NCBI RefSeq assembly: GCF_900044055.2
Contig: NZ_FCOX02000006.1
Coordinates: forward strand, 62,001 to 126,000
Direction of reading: 5' to 3'
From: Caballeronia calidae
Lineage (GTDB): Bacteria; Pseudomonadota; Gammaproteobacteria; Burkholderiales; Burkholderiaceae
Length of the DNA stretch: 64,000 bases
This document shows positions 46,327 through 54,866 of this stretch, in pieces. The notes beneath the pieces were generated by a model. The model made no database searches. It was not told the origin of the DNA and saw only the letters and a list, made by a program, of their open reading frames with translations. The stretch's first letter is position 1. Each line of letters starts with the position of its first letter. The position numbers were made by a program, and so were the translations under genes.

Positions 46327-48165
46327 TCATGTCACGCGCCGGCGCGCCCTCACCGCGCGGTGGACGGCGCCTTTCAGCACTTCGTAGCGCACCGGCTTCA
46401 GCAGATAGTCGAAGAACAGGACCACCGCGCTCGGATCCACCAGCTCGGGCGCATACGCGCTCACCGCGATGATCGGCACGCTCGCGCCCGGCGCACTGCG
46501 CGCGCGGTACGCGTTCGCGAACGAGTAGCCGTCCTTGCCGGGCATGTGCAGGTCGGCGAGGATCACGTCGGCGTCGTTGGCGCGCAGCCACGCGAGCGCG
46601 CTGTCCACATCCGGCAAGGCGACGGCCGAATAGCCCAGGTGCGTGAGCATCTCGCTCAGCGAATCGCGGATCGACTCGTGGTCGTCGATCACGAGCACGC
46701 GCGATTTGCGCAGGTCAGGTGCGCCGGCTTCCTGCTCGCCGCGCTCGGGCATCCGCGCCGCCGAAGCCGCCGGCAGGCTCACGCGAAACGCCGCGCCCTG
46801 TCCCACTTCGCTCGACACCTCGATCTTCCCGCCGAGCAGATCCACGAGCCCGCGCACGACGGCGAGGCCCATGCCCGCGCCATCGAAACGCCGCGTGCTC
46901 GACGAGTCGAGCTGGGTGAATTCCTGAAAAATGAGCGGCAATTGTTCGCGCGAAATGCCCGGGCCGGTGTCGATCACGGAGATATCGAGGCGCTTTTCCG
47001 TGCGGGCGAAATGCACGTCGATGGAACCGGCTTCGGTGTATTTGATCGCGTTGGTCACGAGATTCGTCACGATCTGCCGCACGCGATGCGGATCGGACTC
47101 GATCGGGCCGGACTCGCCCACGTAGTCGCCGCGCAATTCCAGGCCCTTGGCGGAGGCGGCGGGCGTGTTCGCATCGACGATGGATTCCAGCAATTCGCGC
47201 GGATCGAACACGGCCATGCGCAGTTCGAGCTTGCCCGCGCCCAGACGCGCGTAGTCGGTGAGATCGCGCATCTGCGCTTCCAGATGACGCGCGCCCGTTT
47301 CGAGGCGCTGCATGATCCGGCGGTCGGCGTCCCCGCGCGCGTTCAGGCCGAGCAGCTCGACCGACGAGACGATCGCGTGCAGCGGCGTGCGCAATTCATG
47401 GCTGATCATGCCGAGGAAGGTGTCTTTCGCGACGCCCGCCTCGCGCGCCACGCGCGTCGCCTGATGCTCGGCCGCGAGCGCGGCCCGCTGCTGCTCGATG
47501 AGCCGCGTGCGCCGATAGCCGTTCAACAGCAGCAGCACGGTCGCCGCCGCGGAAAGCACGCCGAGCAGGATGCCGCCGTAGATCAGATAGCGGCGCTTCG
47601 CCTCGAAGTCCCGCACGATCGCCTCGCGCTCGGCAACATCCATGAGCCGCCGCCCGCTCGCCAGTTCGGCGACGGCCGGCGCGTTCTGGCGCAGCACGCC
47701 GATCACGCGCAGCGTGTGCTGGCGGTCGCCCTGCAGCTGATCGACGTGAAACTGGATGGAATCGAGCGCGGTCTGCAGTTGCCGCATGATTTCGCGCTGC
47801 CGGTTCAGGAGCGCTTCGTTGCCGCGCGAAAGCCCGGTCGATTCCGACACTTGCGTGAGCCGGGCGCGCAGCAGGCGATAGCTCGCACGCACGGCACTGG
47901 CGTCCTCGTCGATGCCGTTGCGGTAGAGCAGCACCTGATTCTGGAAGCGCTCGTAGGCGATCTGCAGTTGCGCGGCATCCCAGTAGACGTCATGGGGCAC
48001 GACGAGCCTGTGCGTCTCCCGCGCCAGCAGCCCCGAATACAGCATGTAGCCGACCGCCCCGATCGGCGGCGCGACGGCGAGCGCGATCAGCGCCGCATAC
48101 CACAGGCGGCGCAGGGGGCGCGCGGCGTGCGCGCGCAGGGACGGTTCGGTGCTCGTGACAGCCAT
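46327..48165 (-). CDS. Hybrid sensor histidine kinase/response regulator
   Basis: A 612-residue inner-membrane kinase. Two spans (about 20-45 and 190-212) flank a periplasmic sensor region rich in helices. The phospho-accepting His256 is in MISHELRTPLHAI, the ATP domain has NLVTNAIKYT and DTGPGIS, and a C-terminal receiver has Asp538 in LADLHMPG. The start follows the helicase gene stop by three bases, so they are probably co-transcribed. It converges with the BetR-receiver gene. Signal unknown. Confidence 0.92.
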   Translation of the reverse strand: MAVTSTEPSLRAHAARPLRRLWYAALIALAVAPPIGAVGYMLYSGLLARETHRLVVPHDVYWDAAQLQIAYERFQNQVLLYRNGIDEDASAVRASYRLLRARLTQVSESTGLSRGNEALLNRQREIMRQLQTALDSIQFHVDQLQGDRQHTLRVIGVLRQNAPAVAELASGRRLMDVAEREAIVRDFEAKRRYLIYGGILLGVLSAAATVLLLLNGYRRTRLIEQQRAALAAEHQATRVAREAGVAKDTFLGMISHELRTPLHAIVSSVELLGLNARGDADRRIMQRLETGARHLEAQMRDLTDYARLGAGKLELRMAVFDPRELLESIVDANTPAASAKGLELRGDYVGESGPIESDPHRVRQIVTNLVTNAIKYTEAGSIDVHFARTEKRLDISVIDTGPGISREQLPLIFQEFTQLDSSSTRRFDGAGMGLAVVRGLVDLLGGKIEVSSEVGQGAAFRVSLPAASAARMPERGEQEAGAPDLRKSRVLVIDDHESIRDSLSEMLTHLGYSAVALPDVDSALAWLRANDADVILADLHMPGKDGYSFANAYRARSAPGASVPIIAVSAYAPELVDPSAVVLFFDYLLKPVRYEVLKGAVHRAVRARRRVT

Positions 48166-48168
48166 CCG

Positions 48169-49806
48169 TTACTGCAGCGCCTCGATGGCCCGGGCCGCGC
48201 GCCCGGATGCGACCACGATCAGCTTCATCGTCGCCCGTGTCGCGCCGACGAAGATCTTGCGCGCGGCCTGCTCGTCGAGCGCGTCGAAATCGACTTCCGT
48301 GAGGACGACGCACGGCGCCGACTGCCCCTTGAAGCGATAGATCGATTCGAGCAGCACGTCGCCCTCGCGATACTCGGGGTTGCCGAAGAGATCGTAGGTG
48401 CCGGTGAAGGCGCGCAGCCGGTGCGGCCCGAGCTGATCGACCGCGGTGAGCGCCGAGCCTTCGCGGCCCCGGAACGACAGCACCGCGATGTCCTGCTTGC
48501 GAAAGCCGAGCGACAGCGCGTGCGTGATCGCGCGCTTGGTCGCCTCGATGATTTCGTCGGGCTGTCCGTCCTCGTAGGTGGAGATGCTGACGTCGGAGCC
48601 GTCGAACGGGCTGCCCGCGTCGAGCCGCACCTCGGGTCCGACGATCTTGCGGATGAAGCCGAGCAGATCGCGCGGGCTGCGATAGTTCGTCGTTTCGCGC
48701 AGGATGGTCCAGTCCGGCAGCGGCACCGGCTCGCGCAGATAGAGGTTCTGCATCGGGTCTTCCAGCCACCACCACGCGCCGCCGGGATTCAGCAGGCGTT
48801 CGAGCGCCCCGACCCATGCCGCCTGGAAATCCTGGCCTTCGTCGACGATCAGCACATCGGTCTTCCAGTGCTCGGGCACGGGCACCGCGGCAAAGCGCTC
48901 TTCGAGCGTCGTGAAGACATCCGGCTGGCTGAAATCGGGCGGACTGCCCGCATCGCGCGCGACGGCCGCGCTCAGTTGATGGTAATTCGCGATCTTCGCC
49001 TCTTTCGGCGCGATCGCGCGGATATGGTCGGCGAGCGGCCGGTTGAAGCATACGTAGAGCACGCTCTTGCCTTGCGCCAGCGCGTCGCGCATCACGCGCA
49101 CGGCGAGTTGCGTCTTGCCCGCGCCGGCGGTCGCGATCACGCGCAGGCGGAACGGCTCGAATTCCAGCCGGCGCGCCCAGGCCGCGAGCCCGCCCGACAG
49201 GCGCGTGACGAGCGTGTTCGCCGCGCCGACGAGCGCGTTGGTATCGGGCGTGAGCGAGAGTTCGTCGGCGAGAAAGTGATGGATGCGCGCCGCCGATTCG
49301 AAGCGCGGCTCATCGGGCGGCAGGATGTCGAGCACGACACGCGCGAGCTGCGACTTGCGGCTCGCATCGACGATGCGCGCGGGCGAGACGCCGGCGATCG
49401 CGGCATTCTTCACCGTGTAGTCGGGGCAATACAGCAATTCCTCGATCCGGTACGTGCCCGCGCCGAACGCCGCCGTGAAGCGCCGATGCAGATTCTCCAG
49501 CGAGCGCGCGAGTTGAATGGCGACGTTGCGCTCCTTCTGCAGGTAGACCTTCACGAGCCCCGCGCCCGTTTCGCGCAGGAAGCCCGCTTTCATCTCGATC
49601 ATCAGCACGCGGCCCGACGGCGCGACTACGACGAAGTCCGCTTCGCCGAATACGGAAAAGCCTTCGTTGATGCGTGTCCAGTGCACGCCGTGATAGACCG
49701 TGTAGTCGTCGGGCAGTTTTTCGAGGAGCGCGAGCGTCTCGAGCTCGCGCGCCGCGGCGCCGGTCGCTTCGAGGTTCTTCCAGTCGTCGGGAACGATTCG
49801 GGCCAT
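48169..49806 (-). CDS. NERD-domain nuclease fused to a UvrD-like SF1 helicase
   Basis: A 545-residue protein. The first 110 residues resemble the NERD nuclease-related domain (GEADFVVVAPSGRVLMIEMK, with acidic and lysine residues of the nuclease core). From about residue 225 an SF1 helicase follows: Walker A TAGAGKTQLA, motif II VDEGQDFQ and late LESIYRFKGQSAPCVVLTE and VGATRA motifs. Such fusions act in DNA processing and are often found near defence genes. The ATG at 49806 has GAAAGG upstream. Immediately upstream of a sensor kinase. Confidence 0.85.
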   Translation of the reverse strand: MARIVPDDWKNLEATGAAARELETLALLEKLPDDYTVYHGVHWTRINEGFSVFGEADFVVVAPSGRVLMIEMKAGFLRETGAGLVKVYLQKERNVAIQLARSLENLHRRFTAAFGAGTYRIEELLYCPDYTVKNAAIAGVSPARIVDASRKSQLARVVLDILPPDEPRFESAARIHHFLADELSLTPDTNALVGAANTLVTRLSGGLAAWARRLEFEPFRLRVIATAGAGKTQLAVRVMRDALAQGKSVLYVCFNRPLADHIRAIAPKEAKIANYHQLSAAVARDAGSPPDFSQPDVFTTLEERFAAVPVPEHWKTDVLIVDEGQDFQAAWVGALERLLNPGGAWWWLEDPMQNLYLREPVPLPDWTILRETTNYRSPRDLLGFIRKIVGPEVRLDAGSPFDGSDVSISTYEDGQPDEIIEATKRAITHALSLGFRKQDIAVLSFRGREGSALTAVDQLGPHRLRAFTGTYDLFGNPEYREGDVLLESIYRFKGQSAPCVVLTEVDFDALDEQAARKIFVGATRATMKLIVVASGRAARAIEALQ

Positions 49807-49882
49807 GCGTCGCCTTTCGCCAGTGGTTGCGTGCGACTCATTGTACGCAACGCGCCCGGCGAGGCGGCAGTCGGCCGAACGG

Positions 49883-50554
49883 CTAGGTGGCGTAGTCGTA
49901 TCGTCCGCCGCGTTCCAGCGCGCGCTGGTAAGCGGGCCGCGCATGGATGCGCTCGAGAAACGCGCGGACATGCGGCAAGGATTTCGCGCCCGCGCGATGG
50001 CTGCCGGTTTCGAGCGGAAAGCTCATCTGCACGTCGGCGGCGCTGAACGTGTCGCCCGCGAACCACGTCGACTTCGCCAGCTCGGCATCGATATAGCCGA
50101 AATGCAGCCGCAGTTGCGGGTCGATGAAGCTGCTTTGCATCGTCTGCGCGATGCGCCGCGCGATCGGCTTCGCGAAGAACGGCATCTTCGCGCTTTCCAG
50201 CCGCCGCGCGACGAGCTTCAGCAAGAGCGGCGGCATCGCCGATCCTTCCGCGTAATGCATCCAGTAGTTGTAGCGCACGCGCTCCGGCGATGCGCCCGGC
50301 GGCGGCGCGAAGCGCCCTTCGCCGTAGCGGTCGACCAGATATTCGATGATCGCGCCCGACTCCGCGAGCGTCAGCGCGCCATCGGTGACGACCGGTGCCT
50401 TGCCGAGCGGATGCACCGCACGCAGCTCGGGCGGCGCGAGCATCGTGCGCGGGTCGCGCTGATAGCGCTTCAGTTCGTAGTCGATGCCGAGTTCCTCGAG
50501 CATCCACAGCACACGCTGGGAGCGGGAGTTGTTGAGGTGGTGGACGGTCAGCAT
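49883..50554 (-). CDS. Glutathione S-transferase-family protein
   Basis: A 223-residue GST: an N-terminal thioredoxin fold (MLTVHHLNNSRSQRVLWMLE, with Ser/Asn in the catalytic region), the glutathione-binding LAESGAIIEYLVDRYG, and a helical C-terminal domain. It conjugates or reduces substrates with glutathione in the cytosol. The ATG at 50554 fits the family length. The ribosome site is weak. About 75 bases upstream of the helicase on the same strand. Confidence 0.9.
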   Translation of the reverse strand: MLTVHHLNNSRSQRVLWMLEELGIDYELKRYQRDPRTMLAPPELRAVHPLGKAPVVTDGALTLAESGAIIEYLVDRYGEGRFAPPPGASPERVRYNYWMHYAEGSAMPPLLLKLVARRLESAKMPFFAKPIARRIAQTMQSSFIDPQLRLHFGYIDAELAKSTWFAGDTFSAADVQMSFPLETGSHRAGAKSLPHVRAFLERIHARPAYQRALERGGRYDYAT

Positions 50555-50886
50555 GGCGGGTTGGTGTTTTGAGTCGCAAGGCGTTTCGTAGAGCGAGTGT
50601 CGCATGCCGCGCGAATCGCGCTTCCAATATCGCCGCAGCGCGGCTCCTGATACTCTGCCCGCCCGCCAGTTATCGGCGAGCGTTCGCCTGTCGCGGACAC
50701 CGACGCGAGGAGCACCGAAGGACTGTCGGAGATATTCATCGTTCCGTCAAACCAGCTACGACGTGTATCTGGCGGGTGCTGTGTTAGCGACATGCAAACG
50801 CCTTATGTCGCATGGGTGAACATAAAAAAGCCGCCCGAAGGCGGCTGTGAAAACAGGCGATGCTCGGACAGAAGCGTCCGGAAGCG
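50555..50886. other. Intergenic region between GST and acyltransferase genes
   Basis: No supported gene in these 332 bases. Short frames on both strands lack ribosome sites and have unlikely compositions. The right end holds the acyltransferase terminator. Confidence 0.4.
50823..50846 (-). terminator. Rho-independent terminator of the acyltransferase gene
   Basis: A 7-base stem (AGCCGCC with GGCGGCT) with a CGAA loop is followed on the minus strand by a run of six T. It begins about 40 bases after the acyltransferase stop. Confidence 0.82.
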
Positions 50887-51951
50887 TCAGGCCGGACGAC
50901 TCTCGACAGAGGTGAAGCGGTCTTTCAGGAGCAAAAACGGACGCTCGATCACGCGGTACGAGCATTCGGCGAGTACTACTGTGAGAATGACGGCGGCTCC
51001 GAACCTTGCGGCTGATCCATGTAGTTCCAATTTATCAAGCAGAACGGCCGATTCTGCCAACGCGAAGATGTGAAACAGATATATGCCGTATGAAAGCTTT
51101 CCCAAATGGCGAATGGGCCGGCAGCTGAACACCGTCTGCATCGATGGCGACAACGAGACCGCATATACGATCAGGCAACATGTGCCCGCCATCACTGGAT
51201 AACCGAAAATCTCGCAAAGGTTCGAAGCGCCCGGTGGCCCGATGCGAACGAGCGCCACGATCAGGAAAGCCACTGCCGATATGGCGAAGAAAGATCGAGT
51301 GCGCGACGCCTCGTTCGAACCACCAATGCCGGTACCGAGCCCCATGAAGATACCGAACAGGAAGGTGTCGGCTCTAAGAGGCGAAACCCAGAGGAACGGG
51401 TGGCTTCTGCCGATCAACACGATTCCCACACGCATCACGACGAACGCCAATGCCGCGCTTGCCAGAGCAATGAGCAACCCCCTTTGATGTCCTCGCGAAA
51501 AGTATGTTGCCGTCGCGATCGGAATCAGCAAATAGGCCTGTTCCTCCAGCGCGATCGTCCACAAGTGCGCGGAAAACGGAAACGGCGAATACCCGTGATA
51601 TGCGGCTTCAATATTCTGCGTGAAGGTAAGATGTGCGATGTACCAACCGACGAGTTGAGCGGAGGCTCCGTCGTTAACAATGCCCCAAATCAACGCGAAA
51701 GTGACGAACACTACATAAAGCGGCCAGATTCGAAGCGCACGCCGAATGTAGAAATTCACGATCCCCACGTCACCCGTCCTCTCCCTCTCAAGCAACAACA
51801 GGCGCGACAGCAAGAATGCGCTGAGCACCAGAAAGAGGTCGACGCCGAACCAACCAAGAAAGTTTCTTAAAGCCGCCAGTGAAGGGGCAGCGAGAAGGTC
51901 GCTGTGATGCACGACTACGGAGAATGCTGCGACGGCTCTAAGGCCGTCCAC
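50887..51951 (-). CDS. OafA/YrhL-type membrane acyltransferase
   Basis: A 354-residue acyltransferase-3 family protein with about ten spans. It opens directly with DGLRAVAAFSVVVHHS, the catalytic-histidine segment, and has the RALRIWPLYV motif. It would O-acylate a surface polysaccharide or lipid. The frame starts with GTG at 51951 without a ribosome site and with almost no residues before the DGLRA motif, so the 5' end may be lost or use an unusual start. Codon use is A/T-richer than in its neighbours, a sign of transfer. Confidence 0.8.
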   Translation of the reverse strand: MDGLRAVAAFSVVVHHSDLLAAPSLAALRNFLGWFGVDLFLVLSAFLLSRLLLLERERTGDVGIVNFYIRRALRIWPLYVVFVTFALIWGIVNDGASAQLVGWYIAHLTFTQNIEAAYHGYSPFPFSAHLWTIALEEQAYLLIPIATATYFSRGHQRGLLIALASAALAFVVMRVGIVLIGRSHPFLWVSPLRADTFLFGIFMGLGTGIGGSNEASRTRSFFAISAVAFLIVALVRIGPPGASNLCEIFGYPVMAGTCCLIVYAVSLSPSMQTVFSCRPIRHLGKLSYGIYLFHIFALAESAVLLDKLELHGSAARFGAAVILTVVLAECSYRVIERPFLLLKDRFTSVESRPA

Positions 51952-52466
51952 GGTACATAGAATCTGTTGCTGTCTTTTTTCATTGCGCGCTCAAGTGACG
52001 CGCAATGGTAACAAATCGCGTTCACGACGATATGTAGTCGTGCCCTACGCCGATTCGCGCTCGTCCGCCGGCTTTCGTCGTGACGAGGCGCTGACGCCGC
52101 TTATACATTTGCCGGGCGTCAGAGCCATGATTAAGCGTAGGGCGCCCTCGCCGATCGCAATATGGCCGCGTGTGATAGCGCTTTCGGCTTGAGCGTCATA
52201 ACCGATTGCGATGTTTTTCGTGACTCACCAGATGCCGCTAAGCGCGCTTGGTGAACGCAATGACGCAGCCAGTCGTCCCATTACCGTCCGATCACGCCTT
52301 CTGAACGACGGTCAGCATGCTTCAACTCTCGTTCGTGTTCGTCGATGCCGCCCGCGGTACGCCGCTTGCATGGCACGAACATGTGCGCGCCGGAACGTCG
52401 AAAGGATTCCGCTCCTTCATGAGGCCGCACGATCATTACCAGCACACAACGTAAAAGGAGAATTCG
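51952..52466. other. Intergenic region, no gene seen
   Basis: These 515 bases contain no frame with a ribosome site or a recognisable product. Base composition is mixed and lower in G/C than the core genes. The final 20 bases hold the ribosome site of the next small gene. Confidence 0.4.
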
Positions 52467-52637
52467 ATGACGCTGATCATTTATCTCGTCGGCTGGCTGA
52501 TTCTTATCGGGGGCGTGTCGTGGGCGCTCGTCGCGATGCATGTCGCGCAGCATACGATCCTGATCGTCGCCGTGATCCTGCTGGGCATCGCCGTCATCAC
52601 GGGCGCCACGCGTGCGCGCAACCGCGACCGGTCGTAA
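52467..52637 (+). CDS. 56-residue two-span membrane protein
   Basis: A small hydrophobic protein with a strong AAAAGGAGAA ribosome site before its ATG. Two membrane spans are clear (residues 3-24 and 29-47, TILIVAVILLGIAVI), ending in a basic ARNRDRS tail that should face the cytoplasm. Unknown function; it resembles small stress-related membrane peptides in build only. It converges with a response regulator. Confidence 0.7.
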   Translation: MTLIIYLVGWLILIGGVSWALVAMHVAQHTILIVAVILLGIAVITGATRARNRDRS

Positions 52638-52682
52638 GCCGGGGGCCGCCGCCGAAAGGCGGCCCCGAACCCTCGCGCCGCT

Positions 52683-53093
52683 TCAGATCACCACGCGCGC
52701 GCCGGCCGCATCCTTGATCAGCGTGACGAGCTCGTCGGGATGAACCGGCTTCGTCATGAAATGCTGAAAACCCTCGCCGATGCTGCGTAATCGGTACTCG
52801 TCGCCGTCGTGCCCCGTCAGCGCGATCGCCACGGAGGGCGGCAGGTTGCCGCGTATTTCGTGATCGCGCAAACGTTGGATGAGATAAAAACCGTCCATCT
52901 CGGGTAGGTCGAGATCGCAGATCACCGCATCGGGAAGGTGTTCGATCGCCGCTTGCGCGCCGTCTTCGGCGTCGGCCACGGCGATGACTTCCGCACCCTC
53001 TTCTTCCAGCAACATCTGCAGTGATGCCCTGCTCTCCGGATCGTCTTCGATCAGCACGATCCGCATATGCCCCAGTCTTGCCACTTCGTTCAT
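52683..53093 (-). CDS. Single-domain response regulator (CheY-like)
   Basis: A 136-residue stand-alone receiver. All key residues are present: the acidic pair in IEDDPES, phospho-acceptor Asp in VICDLDLPEMDG, ALTG and MTKPV with the conserved lysine. It has no output domain, so it works as a shuttle or stem in a phosphorelay. No kinase is directly adjacent; the hybrid kinase at 46.3-48.2 kb is the nearest. The start at 53093 is preferred over a longer frame. Confidence 0.88.
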   Translation of the reverse strand: MNEVARLGHMRIVLIEDDPESRASLQMLLEEEGAEVIAVADAEDGAQAAIEHLPDAVICDLDLPEMDGFYLIQRLRDHEIRGNLPPSVAIALTGHDGDEYRLRSIGEGFQHFMTKPVHPDELVTLIKDAAGARVVI

Positions 53094-53443
53094 GATGTTC
53101 TTTTCAACTGCCGAAAACGGAATTCTCGCGGCGGTCTCCACCTCTCGCCGCCGCGCGCGCTGATGCGCGCATTTGATTGACACGAAAACGCGGCGGGAAT
53201 TCCGAACGCACCGTTATTTATGCCGCGTGTGCGCCGGTGCGGAACGCCTCGCGGTTTTGGCAGCGCCGGCGCGCAAAATTGTCCGGTCGCGGTGTGCCCC
53301 ATCAAGCAAAAAGCGGACCGGCTGGCAATGCATCGCCATGGATGCCACGTCCCGCGGGCATTCCAGCCGATGCGCGCCCCGCGAACCCGCGCCGCGCCCG
53401 CACGGCCGTGTAATTCAGGGACGAGCCGTACCCCGATTTCCCA
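53094..53443. other. Intergenic region between response regulator and AraC genes
   Basis: No gene is supported in these 350 bases. Several frames exist only through codon bias. Promoters of the response regulator must lie here, but I cannot point to clear boxes. Confidence 0.35.
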
Positions 53444-54271
53444 TCAGACGTTTGCCTCTCGTGCAGAATCGGCGCGCGATGCGCTCGATGTCCCCATCTG
53501 CAGAAGCGCCCGATATTCGCTCGGCGTGATGCCCACCGTCGCCTTGAACTGGCGCGTGAAGGCGCTGTGATCGGTGTAGCCGCAGAGCGCGGCGACATCG
53601 GTGACTTTTTCATCGGACATGAGCAGCGCGGTGGCGGCGTCCAGCCGCGTCTTCAGCAAAACCTGACGCGGTGTCAGGTGAAAGACCTTGTGAAAGTAGC
53701 GCTCCAGTTGCGCGATGGACATGTTCGCCATCTGCGCGAGCTGCCGCATGTTGAGCGGCTGCACGTAATTTTCCTGGATATGCTGCACGACCGCCGCAAG
53801 CCGGCTGTATGCGGGATGTGTGCCTTCGGCCGCCTGCAAGTCGCGCGATATGCCCGCAAGTCCGACGATGTTCCCGTGATCGTCGTGCAGCGGCTGCTTG
53901 CAGGTCATGCACCAGCCGGGCTCGCGTCCCGGATAGAGATGCAGTTCGAGCTGATCGATCAACTGATGCCCCTGCGCGATGATCGCCTGGTCCTGCGCCG
54001 TGTAGACGCGCCCGAAGCGCCGGGGAAACACGTCCTCCGCGGTCTTGCCGAGGAGCGCCGACTTGTCGTCCTTGTGGCCGCAGCGTCGCGCGAGCGTGCG
54101 GTTGACCATCGCGTAGCGCGCGTCGCGGTCTTTCACGAAGAAGACGATGTCGGGCATCGCGTCGAACACAGGCGCGAGCAACGCGAAATGCGCGAGCATG
54201 TCGGAAAGCGTCGATGCCGGAGGGTGCGCGATCGTCGCCGGGTTCGTCATGAGGCCTGTCGTGCTCGTCAT
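53444..54271 (-). CDS. AraC-family regulator with N-terminal PAS-like domain
   Basis: A 275-residue regulator. Residues about 30-145 form a PAS-like sensor (FDAMPDIVFFVKDRDARYAM and LAGISRDLQ), and about 160-265 the AraC/XylS double helix-turn-helix (MSIAQLERYFHKVFHLTPRQ, then VTDVAALCGYTDHSAFTRQF). It lies directly beside two broken gene ends that look like hydroxyproline genes and may once have controlled them. A second in-frame Met is at residue 8. Confidence 0.88.
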   Translation of the reverse strand: MTSTTGLMTNPATIAHPPASTLSDMLAHFALLAPVFDAMPDIVFFVKDRDARYAMVNRTLARRCGHKDDKSALLGKTAEDVFPRRFGRVYTAQDQAIIAQGHQLIDQLELHLYPGREPGWCMTCKQPLHDDHGNIVGLAGISRDLQAAEGTHPAYSRLAAVVQHIQENYVQPLNMRQLAQMANMSIAQLERYFHKVFHLTPRQVLLKTRLDAATALLMSDEKVTDVAALCGYTDHSAFTRQFKATVGITPSEYRALLQMGTSSASRADSAREANV

Positions 54272-54356
54272 GCGTGATGGTGTCGGTTGCGCTGGAAGAA
54301 ATCAGGCGTCCGATTATAGGAGCGCGCAGGCGCGGACAAAATTGGCGCTGGCCCCA

Positions 54357-54608
54357 CTATGAAACGGGCGAACCGGCGTCATCGCGCGCGGCGATCGGCG
54401 TGTCGATGCGCACTGGCGCGAACGGCGGACGCGCCGCCACGCGCGGCCAGCCGAAGTAGACCGCGGCCGCCTCGCCGCGGATGCGCCCCTGACACGGCCC
54501 CATGCCGCACCGCGTCTGCAGTTTGGCGTCGCGCTAGTCCGCGTGCGCGGCGGCCTCGCCGATCGAGAAATCCTCGCAGCGGCACGGCAAGGTGTCCGGT
54601 GACGGCAT
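54357..54608 (-). pseudogene. C-terminal remnant of a FAD/NAD(P) oxidoreductase with [2Fe-2S] BFD-like tail
   Basis: The frame reads a PDTLPCRCED segment, then an in-frame TAG stop at 54536-54534, then LQTRCGMGPCQGRIRGEAAA before its own stop at 54359-54357. The four cysteines match the BFD-like iron-sulphur tail of HcnB/hydroxyproline-dehydrogenase-type flavoproteins. The large N-terminal FAD domain is gone. With truncation and an internal stop, it is not a working gene. Confidence 0.75.
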
Positions 54609-54680
54609 CGCGCACGAGGCGCGCGAATCGAGCGTCGGCGGGCAGGCCGAGCGCCGCATGAGCCGCGAGCGCGCCCTCCA

Positions 54681-54815
54681 CGCTCGCCGGCTCCAACCCC
54701 GGTGCGCCCGCCGCGTCTGCCGCTCGCGGGCGAAGCGCGCAAGGAGGTCGAAGCGCTGATCCGCCGAAGTATCGAGACGCGTCCCGAACGGCCGGCGGTC
54801 CGAGGGCAGGCGTAA
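54681..54815 (+). pseudogene. C-terminal remnant of a dihydrodipicolinate-synthase-family enzyme
   Basis: About 45 codons ending at a TAA (54813-54815) read PVRPPRLPLAGEARKEVEAL and then IRRSIETRPE, the C-terminus of the aldolase group that includes pyrroline-4-hydroxy-2-carboxylate deaminase. The rest of the gene is missing; upstream codons do not continue the family. A plus-strand terminator follows five bases later, which fits the original gene end. Confidence 0.65.
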
Positions 54816-54819
54816 ATGA

Positions 54820-54848
54820 AAATGCCGTCATCGCGACGGCATTTTTTT
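54820..54848 (+). terminator. Terminator after the aldolase remnant
   Basis: A perfect 10-base stem (AAATGCCGTC with GACGGCATTT), 5-base loop and following T-run make a clear plus-strand terminator. It also lies just beyond the stop of the minus-strand response regulator and may serve that gene too. Confidence 0.8.
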
Positions 54849-54866
54849 CATTGCTGGCTAGCTGAT

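Noticed and set aside
46360..50046. 1228-residue plus-strand open frame
   Set aside because: It is the antisense of the kinase, helicase and GST genes, with no domain and an arginine/histidine-rich composition.
54379..54831. 150-residue minus-strand open frame over the remnant region
   Set aside because: It crosses the two gene fragments in a different frame from the recognisable cysteine motif, and its N-terminus is antisense to the aldolase remnant.
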